Positions 53,546 through 64,000 of a stretch of DNA of 64,000 nucleotides are shown here, in pieces. The notes beneath the pieces were generated by a model. It was not told the DNA's origin. It ran no database searches and saw only the letters and a list, made by a program, of their open reading frames with translations. Numbering within the stretch: the stretch's first letter is position 1; every line of letters begins with the position of its first letter. The position numbers and the translations under genes were made by a program. Origin of the DNA: Laburnicola sp. R22_1. Taxonomy: Eukaryota; Ascomycota; Dothideomycetes; Pleosporales; Didymosphaeriaceae. The stretch covers positions 1,426,001 through 1,490,000 of the forward strand of contig JACONQ010000003.1 of assembly GCA_014281115.1 (NCBI GenBank), written 5' to 3'.

Positions 53546-56500
53546 ATGGTCGACGTTCGGAATGGAAGAGGCGAAGCCCCTTCCATCAAAGTCGAGACTC
53601 AATCCAACGCTGATGCGGCGCGAGCTGGAGACTCGACGCACCAAGGCATTGCCGCGCAGAAGGAAACGGCGCCATCTAAGACAACCAGCAAAACCTCCAC
53701 CAGAATGTCAACACCTGCAGCTGCGTCGCCAGATGACGAGCGAGCCTCCCAGACGGTCGATGGCCCGCCTGGTTCCCCAGGGCAGGCGCCACAGTCCCAA
53801 CCCATGACTGCCACCGGTTCGAGCTCGTCTAATGCCCCTTTGAAGGAGCCCAAGGAAACGCCGGCTGCACCGTACGGTACGCGATCGCGTAACCGGCCGG
53901 AGCGCACGTCGCGAGTTAACTACGCAGAGGACGTGGAAATGGACTTTGAGATGGCGCCTGCCCAATCGAACGGAAGCGGTTCTGAGCCGCCGTCGCGTAG
54001 TTCGGTGGCTACAGAGGGCGTGCAGTCTGCCGGCGCGGGAGGAAAGAAAGGCTCCGGCGCAGGCCAGGGCCATCAGGGCACGTCGTGGGGCACCTCCGGA
54101 TCCAACCCAAAGGACAAGACCCCGAACGCCAACACGCCCGGAATTGCAGCCCTCGTCGCCACTCCTGCTGCCACTCCAGCGCCGCCGCCAAAGCGACGCA
54201 GAAATGCTGCCAGCCATCACGCTACGAACGGAAGTCAGGCGCATGCAGCCGCGCCAAGCCAGCCGGGCGCGAGGCGGGCGAACAACGTCGTCGCCGCCGC
54301 CACCGCCAGCCCGCGCGAGACGAACATGATGACCTTTGAGCGCTCCGGAGCGCGCCTCAAAGGCGGCTGTCTGGTTGCAGACGACGGCCAGACGCTGGCG
54401 ATCAACGGTAAGTGGTGACCCTGCGCCCCCGAGTCATGTTCCATGTTCCATGTTCGTGTCTTCATGTTCCACGGCGCATGCCACGTCCTGTCGTTTTTCT
54501 TGCTTCTAATTGGCTGCGCAGACCAGGTCTATCTCGTGTGTGAGCCACCCGGGGAGCCCTACTACCTGTGCAGGGTCATGGAGTTCATCCACGCCAACAA
54601 CGACCCCACGGATAAGGTCGAGATGCTCAGGGTGAATTGGTTCTATCGCCCGCGAGACGTGCAGCGCTACAACAACGACACGCGTCTGGTCTACGCGACC
54701 ATGCATTCCGACCAGTGCCCGCTGACCTCGCTCCGGGGCAAGTGCCAGATAGTGCATCGGAGCGAGATTGGCGACCTGGACGAGTACCGGAAGACCCAAG
54801 ACAGCTTCTGGTTCAACCAAGTCTTTGATCGTTTTATCCATCGGTGGTACGACGTGATCCCTACCTCGCAGGTCATCAACGTCCCGGAGAAGGTCAAGAA
54901 AGCCCTCGACGAACGATGGAAATACATCTGCTTGGAGACCAGCCGCGTAAAAGAGCTTACGAGCGCCGTCAAGTCTTGCAAGCGCTGCGTAGGCTTTTGT
55001 GCAACGTGAGTGATGCGTTGGGCGAACATGGCTATGCACTACTAACATGCTTCAGTAATGATTCCGTCGAGTGCGCTGTTTGCCGCAACACCTACCACAT
55101 GAACTGCGTTCGACCGCCCTTGCTGAAAAAGCCCTCGCGTGGTTTTGCATGGGCTTGTGGTCCTTGCAGCAGGGCACAGGAAAAGAAACTCGAGGCCAGA
55201 CGGACTCCACTGCTAGGCTCGGGGAACGAAGATGGAGACGACGAGGAAATAATCGACGAGGAAGAGGAGGAAGCGAATGGTGAGACTACCGCTCCTAGCC
55301 CGACCGATTCGGAAATGCAAATCGACCTCCACCCTGCCACGCAAGCCGAGATCGCACTAGCCAAAATGTGGCCGATGCGATATTTGGGCATTCACTGTCG
55401 AGTCGAAGATGCTCTTCAGTACGACGACCGAGCTATATATCCACGAGCTAGCTCCCGCTTGGGACCCCGACATCAAGCAAACGTGAATGTTTGGCACGGG
55501 CGACCTGTGGAGCTGGTAAAACCCGCTGAGATCAAGAAGCGCTATGTCAAGGCTGCTGGCCACAAGAAAGACACGAAGCTATCCAAAGAAACCGTCGCTG
55601 CCATAGAAGCGGACAAGGCCGAAAAGGCGAGGCGCCCAAAATGGGTTATGGACGAGCCGCCGGGTTACGTTCGACGAGGGGAGGACTATCCCAACAAAGA
55701 CTCTAAATGCACTGCAGAGCTTATATTCAAGATGCCTCCTTTAGGCGTACATTCCACGAGGGGTGAGGAAGACGCGCCTACCATCACTCCGGAGCAGGTT
55801 GAGGCGTACATGACGCGAGCCAAAACTTTCGCCAAAAGTCATGTGGGAGTCGAGCCGTATTCGACAAATTTCTTGACGAAGTGTCTAGCTCTCCTCACAA
55901 AGTCCCAGTACGATGTCGAAGCAGCTTTGAAGCAAGTCAAAAAGCTTGACAAGCGGAAGGATCTGAAGGAGCCGGAGCTGACTAAAGAGGAAGAGAAGAA
56001 ATGGAACGAGGGAGTTGCCAAATATGGGTCTGAGATACGGAGCGTTCGTCTGCACACCAGCAAGACTATGCACTATGGAGATGCCGTACGGTACTATTAC
56101 ATGTGGAAAAAGACTTCGAAAGGCAAAGAGATTTGGGGATCATACAGTAATCGGAAGGGAAAAAGCAAGAGGACCGATGCTGATTCGACGCAAACCCGAC
56201 TCCTTGATGACATCGCTGACAATCAGGATGACTCTGCTTTTGACAACGAGAAAGCTATCCAACGAAAACGCTGTTTTCAATGCAAGTTCTGTAACAGTCG
56301 GCGTTCGCGTCAGTGGCGGCGAGCACCGGGTGCCGCGCCCGGGCAAACAGTAACTGCAGATGGCAGGACCAGCAAAGACAAAGCAAACGGTTACGTGGTC
56401 GCACTTTGTCAACGATGCGCAAAGCTTTGGCGCAAATACGCAGTAAAATGGGAAAACGTCGAAGAGATTGCGCGGAAGGTGGCTCAAGGGGGAGGCAAGG

Positions 56501-58884
56501 CTTGGAAGAGAAGGATTGATGAGGAACTTCTGCGCGAGGTTAACGCCGCAAGCTCAGATTCTGGTGCAATGAACCACGCGTTAGAGTACGCGGACCCACC
56601 CGCTGCCGCGACGCAAGTGGTAGTAGAACCACCAAAGAAAAAGCAGAAGATCACCGCCACTGGAACTGCAGACAGTGGGACTTCTACTCCGTCCTCTGAA
56701 CCGGTTTCGAAGAAGAAAGAGAAGGAAAAGCCAGTAGCACCCCCGAAAGCCCCGACGCCACCTCCCGTCCCTGCCCAGCCTCGACTTCGGATCCTCCCGT
56801 GCGCCGTTTGCCGACAATCTGAAGGAACGCGTCTGGAGTGCGCCGCATGCCGAATGAATGTCCACAAATCCTGCTATGGTATTGAGGAAGTCCGCCAAGC
56901 CAACAAATGGTATTGTGACACGTGCAAAAATGATAAAAAAGAAAGCGTGTCATATGTAAGTATCCCACGACGTGATATCATCGCACGCTAACTCGACCAG
57001 AACTACGAATGCGTACTGTGCCCACAAAACACTATTGAGCCCGACCTCTACGAGCCACCGAAGGTTTCTCATAAGAAGAAGACAGACAGAGAGCGCGAGA
57101 AGGAGCGCTTGGAAAAAGAGCTTGTAGAAAAGGCCAAAGACGAGTACCGTCTCAAACAGCAAGAGAAAGGCAGACCTGTCGCCCCACGGGAGCCGCTTAA
57201 ACGCACCGCGGATAACAACTGGGTCCACGTTTACTGTGCCCTATGGCATCCCGAAACAAAGTTCAGCAGCGCCGTCAGGCTTGACATGGTTGAGGGCATA
57301 GGTGCTCCTACTTTGCGATACGACGCGGTATGCAAACTCTGCAAGACGAACGATGGCGCCTGCGTCACATGTCAGCAATGCCATGCCAATTTTCATGTTG
57401 GATGTGCACACAATGCTGGCTATATCTTCGGTTTCGACATTACACCTGTCAAAGCGACACGCCGAGATGCCGTACCCACAGTCACACTTAATGGGGAAAC
57501 GGGCACGATGATGGCCGCAATCTGGTGCAAGGAGCACACGCCAAAGACCGTCATCCATCCAATGCACGAAGAAGTAGAGGGAACGGAAATGAACGCACTT
57601 CAGCTTTTTGCTCGAGAATTCAAACAGGCTGACCTGACCCTTACGGGCACTGCACGTAAAGCCAACCTGGTCGATCAGTCCACGCGGGCGGTTCCGCAAG
57701 TGCCTGTCCCAATACAAGGCAACCGCCGCACTTCTACAGTCACGAACCAGACCCCGACATCTGCCCGTAGCCGTCAGTCAAACGCCGGTCTGATCGTCAA
57801 AGAAGAAGAACCCACGGAAACCGTTCCCACCCGATTGGAGCGGAAATGCGTGCGATGCAAGATAGATGCTAGTCCACGGTGGTGGAAGATCGAGGAGATC
57901 GATCAACCTGCTCAAAATGGGATTCGCGCCATAGATGGCCCGATGGCGACAAATGGTGTGGACTCCAGTCCTCGTTTACCAGCTGATCATACCTCCAATG
58001 GTGATCACGCCCAAATGGTGAACGGCAAGCAAGATCACCCTATGGCTGATGCACCGCCTATTGCTTCACACAATCAACCTGTTCGCCCCCGAGTAGATAC
58101 CGACGTTGGGACGCCATGCTCTGCTTCCTATCTATGCCAGAAGTGTCACTGGAAGAAGCTTAACGCACCTGAAGAGCCTGAAGAGCGAGGGCGGTCTACG
58201 TCCGCTCATGTGGAGCCACAGCAGCTTCCGCTGCGATCGCCTGCGGTCCAATCATTCGTTGCTCCCCATCCACCGCCGCCTACGCTAGGGGGGCCATGGG
58301 CACCGCCGCCGCAGCAACCTCATCCGCTGCCTCACTGGCATAATGCCGGACCGCCTGGGCCTACAACGCATCCGCATCCGGGTCATAATTTGCATAACGG
58401 CATGGTGCACCCACCCCCAATGGGACACGCACCTGCTTTCCATACGCCATATAGTCAAGTGCATCAAGCGAATGGTTATCCGGTGTATTCTGCACCTCCA
58501 GTTCATTCCCAGCTACAACACGCCCCCCTTCGAGGTTCATATGGACCGCCTCACCATCATAGCGGTCCCCAGCCCCTACATCTCACCAACGGGGGGATGA
58601 TGGTCAATGGCATGCACTCGCCTCACATGGGATATTCCCCCACGCATGCACACGGTCACAATTCGGCACGGGTTACAGAGAGTCCTTACAACGCCCCGTC
58701 CCAGTTACCGTTCTCATCTCTCCACCGTGGCAGCCCTGCGCCGGGCGGACCGCCGACGTCAAGAGACGCGCCGATGAGGGACATGCCAACAGTCACGGCA
58801 CCGCCTCCTCCACCAGCACCACCGTTGGAGCGGGCCAACACAGGAGCCAGCGCCAGTCCCTCGCTACGAAATCTTCTACACTAA
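53546..58884 (+). CDS. SNT2: BAH/PHD chromatin reader, Snt2-like
   Basis: Snt2 is a multi-domain chromatin protein that works with a Rpd3-type deacetylase complex and in filamentous fungi affects development and stress response. Four exons, 53546-54407, 54522-55005, 55056-56955 and 57001-58884, give 1709 residues; introns are 114, 50 and 45 nt and phases agree. Layout: disordered N terminus with TRSRNRPERTSRVNYAED; BAH domain (about 290-440; DQVYLVCEPPGEPYYLCRVME); PHD1 (about 440-490, from CKRCVGFC); a SANT-like helix bundle (about 757-815, KWNEGVAKYGSEIRSVRLH); a GATA-like finger from about 854 (CFQCKFCNSRRSRQWRR ... LCQRCAKLW); PHD2 (about 1030-1080, LPCAVCRQSEGTRLECAACR); extended PHD (to about 1260, with HVYCALWHPE and FHVGCAH); a second, widely split Cys motif (CVRCKIDASPRWW ... 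LCQKCHWKK); and a long Pro/His-rich tail. An intron sits between PHD2 and the extended PHD, so ORF calls split the gene in two. Confidence 0.9.
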
Positions 58885-60037
58885 ACACTAAAGTATTTTT
58901 CTTCTTCACATCTACATTTACAATCGAACTTGCAGGTGGGCCAGTTCCTAGGGCGCGTTATGGCGTATTTGAATAGTGAAGGGCTGCTTCGGGCTTAGCG
59001 CCCCACATGTTGCGATGGACTGGACGCGAGGAGTTTTCCGGGCAGAGATACCACATTCGCCTTTTTTTGGTCTTCGGCTTGCATTATTGCGTCGTCGGAG
59101 GGCGCAGGGCTTGGGCTGTTTGCGTGTATGATAAGAAACTGAAGGCAGGGATAGGCTGCGGACTTGAGAGAAGAGACGCGCGTTTCGGTGCGAAAGCTGA
59201 GGTAGAGAGAATTCAATAGCACGGCACTAGTGAGCATTCCAGAGACGGGTTACTGCATTCCGTCCAGTGATTTGACAGCGTGAATCAAACAACGTAACAA
59301 CTGTGTTGTATTCAATGCCCACGGTGGAGTGTTTGCTCTGTTCATGGACAAAGGCAGAGCGGCATGTGGTTGAATGCCACGCACCCGACGTGCCGGTACC
59401 AGCCCTTGTGGGACCGGATGCCATGCAAGCGTTGTTGCCGGTCGTGCGAGCCTCTTCCAGCCTCGCGGTATGCAGGAACCAACCACACCGCTCTTAACCA
59501 CCAGCACAAAGAAAGGTATATGTCAGTTACACGATGGCCGTGGCACAAGATCTTTCTACATACACCGCTGGTCCACTATTCTTTATCTAACAAAGCATTC
59601 AATTTTGGGATTCTTTGAGCGGCGTGAAACTCGTAGACGTTTGCCGAGGGAATTGCGAAACGGAATCCGTTGGACGCCTGCAACGGAATTGACAGGGTGG
59701 CCTTCCCGGCAGCCACAGTCGCCGCGTCGCACCGATCCGCACCGATCCGACGACCTCACATAGTCCCGCGCTCCAGCCTCGACTGCTCTACACTCGCCTC
59801 TCGATCGTTCTTGCCTGCTCGACGCTGCCAGAAAACTGCTTCGAACCTTACGGCGGCTGCCGTTCCGTTACGCTACGCGTATGCTTGGCTCTGCCTTGAC
59901 TTAACTACCTACCTACCCTTTCTCCGCGCCTCCTTTCCGTCCCTCCACTACCACCAAGTCGATCCGGGTCTTCTCCCCCCTACATTCTTCTGGCCTACGC
60001 CTGTCCGTCTTTCCCGCGAAAATAGTTGTTTGTAATC
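58885..60037. other. Intergenic, no gene seen
   Basis: About 1.15 kb between the SNT2-like gene and the RCR-like gene. The last 250 bases are C/T-rich and suit a promoter/leader. No motif-bearing ORF. Confidence 0.4.
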
Positions 60038-60765
60038 ATGGTGCTGAGCAAGAGGCGTTGTTACGAGTATGTGGATGGCACTGTTGAGTGCTTCCGGGAT
60101 GGGTTTTGGAGCACGGGAGTACGCAACCCCTCATTCCTCCATGCACCTAATCAACAAAGTCGTGTGGCTAACACACTGTTCAGACAGGCATAATAGTTAA
60201 ATGGGTCATCCTAATGGTCTTTTTCTTCATCTTTGTCGGTTGGTTCCTGGGCGGCTATTTGCACGCAAAAGCGCGACTGAGAAAAGGAAAGCCGTTGCTA
60301 GCATACCACCGCGTAAGTTCCCTTCCTCACTTCCCCGCCCCCCTCTTTTTTTTTGTTCTATCGAAGCTAACATCAACGCAGTGGCTCATATCCTACCAAG
60401 AGCGCAGGAGATACGGCCAGGTCCCGCAAAATCACTTCGCCTTCTACGCGCACCAGCCTTACGCACAGCAGCCGTACGCACAACAGCAACCTGTGAATGG
60501 CCCGCGACCGGACGGTACGTGGCCTGAGCCGCCGCCCATGTACGGTGGTGAGGCGCCCCCTGGATATGTTCCGCCGCCGGGGGCGACGAAGATGGATCCC
60601 AACCAGGGAGCGGGGGCAATGGAGATGGGGCAGGTTGGGCAACAACAGGGAACGGGTCCGCAGCAGACAGGGGTCGTAGGAGGTGAAGGACAGTATCAGC
60701 AGGAGATGCCGCCAAGACCACCGCAGGCCAAGTTAGCGAAGTTGATGAGCAGGTTCAGACGGTGA
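60038..60765 (+). CDS. Small single-pass membrane protein, RCR (Congo red resistance) family-like
   Basis: Three exons, 60038-60118, 60184-60312 and 60382-60765, give 197 residues; introns 65 and 69 nt, all phase 0. The first, 27-codon exon encodes a Cys-containing lumenal or outer segment (RRCYEYVDGTVECFRDGFW). One transmembrane helix follows (KWVILMVFFFIFVGWFLGGY), then a basic HAKARLRKGKP and HRWLISYQERRRYGQ on the cytosolic side, then a Pro/Gln/Tyr-rich tail with PYAQQPYAQQQP and EPPPMYGGEAPPGY (PPxY-like). This arrangement matches yeast Rcr1/Rcr2, which influence chitin deposition and cargo sorting through Rsp5 binding to PY motifs. The family call is from architecture and the short PPMY/PPGY motifs, so is moderate. 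Confidence 0.72.
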
Positions 60766-61008
60766 TGAGGGGTGGGGTGGCGTGATGGACGTTGCGTCGA
60801 GGTGAATGAGGGTTTTGAGACAGGGTTGGGGTGTTTTGGCTTCTACGGAATTGCGTGACTGGATCATGCTTCAATTTTGTGATACGATACGACTTTGTAG
60901 TACTTTGAAACACCATACCCAAATCAAGGCTCGAATGGAATCAGAAAACGCATTACATTATATATGCTGGCCTTATTAAATAGTGTGCACCCGCTAGCTA
61001 ACTAGGTA

Positions 61009-61751
61009 CTAATCGAGGTCCATGGCATCAGGGTCAGACGACGGTCGGGGTATCTCTCTCACGCTCCTATTTTCCAGGACTGGCATGCCAGCAGCCATCT
61101 GCTCAGGTTGCATCACAAAGGTAGCCTGCCTCTCTCGCGCCCTCGCTCGTGCCTCGACTATCGCTTTCCGCACGCTATCCTGGGCCTCCGGGACTGTCAG
61201 ACTGCTCGGCACATTATACAAGATCAGCTGGTTGTCCTTGGTAGGCGTTGGCTCTGGACCGGTCAAGACATGCTTGGGGATCTTGGCCAAGTGCTTCTCG
61301 ATATCTTGCAGGAATATGGGGTTGTCCTCGTCGGATTCTATGTCTGAGAGCTCGGCGTCCAGATCGTGGATGTAGACGCGACTCGGCGTGTCTTCGACCT
61401 GCATGCAGTCGTCTGGTGGTGGCGGCCGCCGGGGTCTCTCGCGTTTCGTCTTCCGCTCGGGGGATACCGGTAGGGACAGTGGTCTGGGGGGTTGTTTCGA
61501 GATTTGCGAAGTCACGGCGGCACCTGAGGATGCGGCGACGGGACGGTACAGTCGTGTGCCATTCTCTGGGTAGCTGGCTGTTAGCAAACGGACACCTGTT
61601 TGAAAACAAAGGGTGCTTTGCTTGCATGCATACCGAGATTGAGCAGATCGAAGCGCTTGGTGAGGCGCTGCTCCGACTCGAGCGTGTTGTCGGCGGGGCG
61701 CTTACGCGACGGTTGGGTCGTGCCTGGGCCGGGAGCTACGACCTGCGCCAT
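61009..61751 (-). CDS. Unrecognised, mostly disordered protein
   Basis: Exons 61751-61634 and 61565-61009 (68-nt intron) give 224 residues. The joined frame reads MAQVVAPGPGTTQPSRKRP, then LESEQRLTKRFDLLNL, then ENGTRLYRPV. The middle is basic and Pro-rich (KTKRERPRRPPPP), followed by a more structured segment with VYIHDLDAELSDIESDEDN, LQDIEKHLAKIPKHVL and NQLILYNVPSS, and a charged helix ARARARERQA. It ends in an acidic SDPDAMDLD tail. I do not recognise a family. The nuclear-type composition suggests, without proof, a nuclear protein. It is divergent from AlaRS with 255 bp between starts. Confidence 0.7.
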
Positions 61752-62006
61752 GCATCCAGAGGCACGCCTCAGTCACCCGTGCGCTTGTTTCGATTTTTCT
61801 TTCTATAGACGACGGTCCGGTGAACGGCGAGGGGTGAACGGCCGATGCTAAGCGCGCGTGCGTTGGGGCAATTGATGAAGGCGGATAGCGGGCGCGCGCC
61901 GACTCTGATATACCTTCGGTAGGGCGGGCCAATAATCGACGAAGTTTCTGGAAGCTTGCAGCGTTGGGAGCCGCTTTTGGGTCCTGGGCCTGCCAGTGCT
62001 AGGTGA
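61752..62006. promoter_or_regulatory. Compact divergent promoter upstream of AlaRS
   Basis: 255 bp between divergent start codons (the unrecognised gene and the upstream AlaRS Met). If cytosolic AlaRS is made from shorter transcripts, part of its promoter would extend into 62,007-62,216. Confidence 0.5.
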
Positions 62007-62565
62007 ATGCAGCGCCTGGTGAGTCACGGGCGGCGACAGAGGACGCGTCTGCTCTCCACCCCGCTGCTCTCCGCCACCTCACCCCTCCTGCGCTCCTCTC
62101 TGTCTCTGCCCGCGACGTCTGCAGCGCCATCCTCCTCTCTGCCCGCGCCGTCACGCCCTGCCCAGCGTGCTCGTCTGCCCCTCCTCGCCCGCCGCCTGCA
62201 CACCCCGCGCTTCCCCATGGCGCAGGACGACCAGAAGCCCGCATGGGCGGCTGCCCGCGTGCGGAGCACCTTCCTGGACTACTTCAAGGAGCGAGGCCAT
62301 GCCTTTGGTGAGCACAATTACGTCCTCTGAGACTTGCGGAGAGCAGCCATTGACAGCAGCAGTGCCTTCCTCCTCGGTCGTTCCCCTCTCCGACCCCACG
62401 CTCCTCTTTGCCAATGCGGGCATGAACCAGTACAAGGCCATCTTCCAGGGCACCGTCGACCCCGCCTCCGACTTCGCCCAGCTCAAGCGTGCCGTAAACT
62501 CGCAAAAGTGCATTCGCGCCGGCGGAAAGCACAACGACCTCGACGATGTGGGCAAGGACAGCTAC

Positions 62566-62596
<31 letters not shown>

Positions 62597-64000
62597 GGAG
62601 CTTTGGCGACTACTTCAAGAAGGAGGCTATTGGCTTCAGTTGGGAGTTGCTCACCAAGGTGTACGGCATTGACCCCAAAAGATTATATGTGACGTACTTC
62701 GAGGGAACCGAGGACCTCGAGCCGGATCTGGAGGCCAAGGAGCTGTGGAAGAGCGTGGGGGTGCCCGAGGACCATATCTTGCCTGGGAATATGAAGGATA
62801 ACTTTTGGGAAATGGGTGATCAGGGACCTTGCGGGCCGTGTTCAGAACTCCACTACGATCTGCGGGAACCGGAAGACGGTAACTACAGGAATGCTGCCTC
62901 GCTTGTTAATGCAGATGACCCCGAGGTCATCGAGATTTGGAACAACGTCTTTATGCAGTATAATCGCGAGCCAGATAGATCACTACGGCCACTGCCGCAC
63001 AAGCACATCGATACGGGCCTGGGCTATGAGCGGTTGGTGTCGGTTTTGCAGAAGAAGAAGTCAAATTACGACACCGATGTCTTCACTCCGCTGTTCAAGA
63101 GAATTCAAGAAATTACGGGTGCTCGGGAGTACAGGGGCAAGTTCGGAAAGGAGGACCCCGACGGCATTGATACGGCATACCGTGTGGTTGCTGACCATGT
63201 CCGTATGATGTCCTTTTCAATCGCAGACGGTGGCGTTCCCAACAATGTCGGACGGGGTTACGTTGTGCGTCGTGTCCTGCGACGAGGCGCGCGCTACGCT
63301 CGCAAGTACTTTGAGACGGACATTGGCGACTTCTTTTCCAAGATTGTGCCAACTCTTGTCGAACAAATGGGTGACATGTTCCCTGAGTTGAAAAAGAAGG
63401 AGGCGGATATCAAGGAGATTCTAGACGAGGAAGAGAAGAGCTTTGCCAAGTCATTGGACCGCGGTGAGGCCATGTTTGAGAAGTATGCACAAAAGGCAAA
63501 GGCTAGGGGCTCAAATGACTTGCCGGGTGACGACGTTTGGCGATTATATGATACCTACGGATTCCCTGTTGACCTTACAAAGATCATGGCCGAAGAGCGG
63601 GGTCTCAACATCAACGACAAGGAGGTCGAGGAGGCGCAAGAGAAGGCTCGAGAGGCTAGCAAGGGCGACAAGAAGGCTACTGCTGTACTCGTGAAATTCG
63701 ACGTACACGACCTCAGCGCCCTTGAGGGCATGAAGGATGTGCCCAAGACGGACGACACTGCCAAATTCGGCCGCGAGAACATCACTTCTACCATAAAAGC
63801 TATATATCATAACAAGCAGTTCCTCAAGAGTACGAAGGAGGTACCGGAAGGCGAGCAATTTGGAGTACTGCTTGATCGGACAAATTTCTACGCTGAGCAA
63901 GGAGGGCAGGAGTTCGACACTGGCCGGTTACTTGTCGATGGCGAAGCTGAAATTAGCATTGAGAACGTCCAGGTGTATGCCGGTTATGTGCTACATACTG
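62007..64000 (+). CDS. ALA1: Alanyl-tRNA synthetase, 5' part (runs off the window)
   Basis: AlaRS charges tRNA-Ala with alanine. Exon 1 is 62007-62307 and exon 2 begins at 62363 after a 55-nt intron that joins ERGHAF to [20 protein letters not shown]. The frame is then open to the end of the window, about 647 residues from the first Met. Catalytic-core motifs: [74 protein letters not shown], and [18 protein letters not shown] marks the start of the editing region, which continues outside. There are two in-frame starts: 62007 gives a 70-residue Arg/Ser/Leu-rich, nearly acid-free leader; 62217 ([10 protein letters not shown]) gives a usual cytosolic start. One gene therefore probably supplies both mitochondria and cytosol, as in yeast. 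Confidence 0.95.

Overview
The window is nuclear DNA of a filamentous ascomycete (Pezizomycotina; a Dothideomycete would fit, but the species cannot be fixed from sequence alone). The reasons are short GT-AG introns of about 45-140 nt with CTAAC/CTGAC-like branch sites, long intronless ORFs, a HET-domain gene, and fungal orthologues of housekeeping genes (ATP4, NOC4, PRP4, PTC7, TFG2, RAD17, ERO1, MPH1, SNT2, ALA1). All exon structures below were built by hand from reading frame, splice signals and remembered family motifs; none was checked against transcripts or a database.

Layout. 0-5 kb: a HET-domain gene whose reading frame carries one in-frame TAA, then a membrane-associated alpha/beta-hydrolase-like gene. 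5-12.4 kb: ATP synthase subunit 4 and NOC4 divergent from a 201-bp gap, then a five-CCCH-finger protein (Red5/ZC3H3 type) and a Sel1-repeat protein. 12.4-21.6 kb: gene-poor, with one bZIP factor that has a hydrophobic segment after its zipper, flanked by microsatellites and an 88-bp minisatellite. 21.6-31 kb: PRP4 and PTC7 (divergent), TFG2 and RAD17 (convergent). 31.7-37.2 kb: one 1760-residue low-complexity/coiled-coil protein. 37.2-42.8 kb: a gene desert holding decayed repeats and one of two inverted copies of a ~100-bp dispersed element. 42.8-51 kb: ERO1, a Cdc25/Acr2-like rhodanese, MPH1 and a small secreted Cys-rich, probably GPI-anchored protein. 51-64 kb: SNT2-like chromatin reader, RCR-like membrane protein, an unrecognised disordered protein, and the first part of alanyl-tRNA synthetase with an apparent mitochondrial presequence upstream of a second Met.

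Functional links are those of ordinary core genome: RNA biology (NOC4, Red5, PRP4, AlaRS), genome maintenance (RAD17, MPH1), transcription/chromatin (TFG2, SNT2, bZIP), organelle function (ATP4, PTC7, ERO1). No biosynthetic cluster, intact transposon, tRNA, rRNA or CRISPR was found. The most unusual material is the possibly disabled HET gene, the paired inverted element at 25.9 and 41.5 kb, the repeat-bearing desert before ERO1, and the predicted membrane-tethered bZIP factor.
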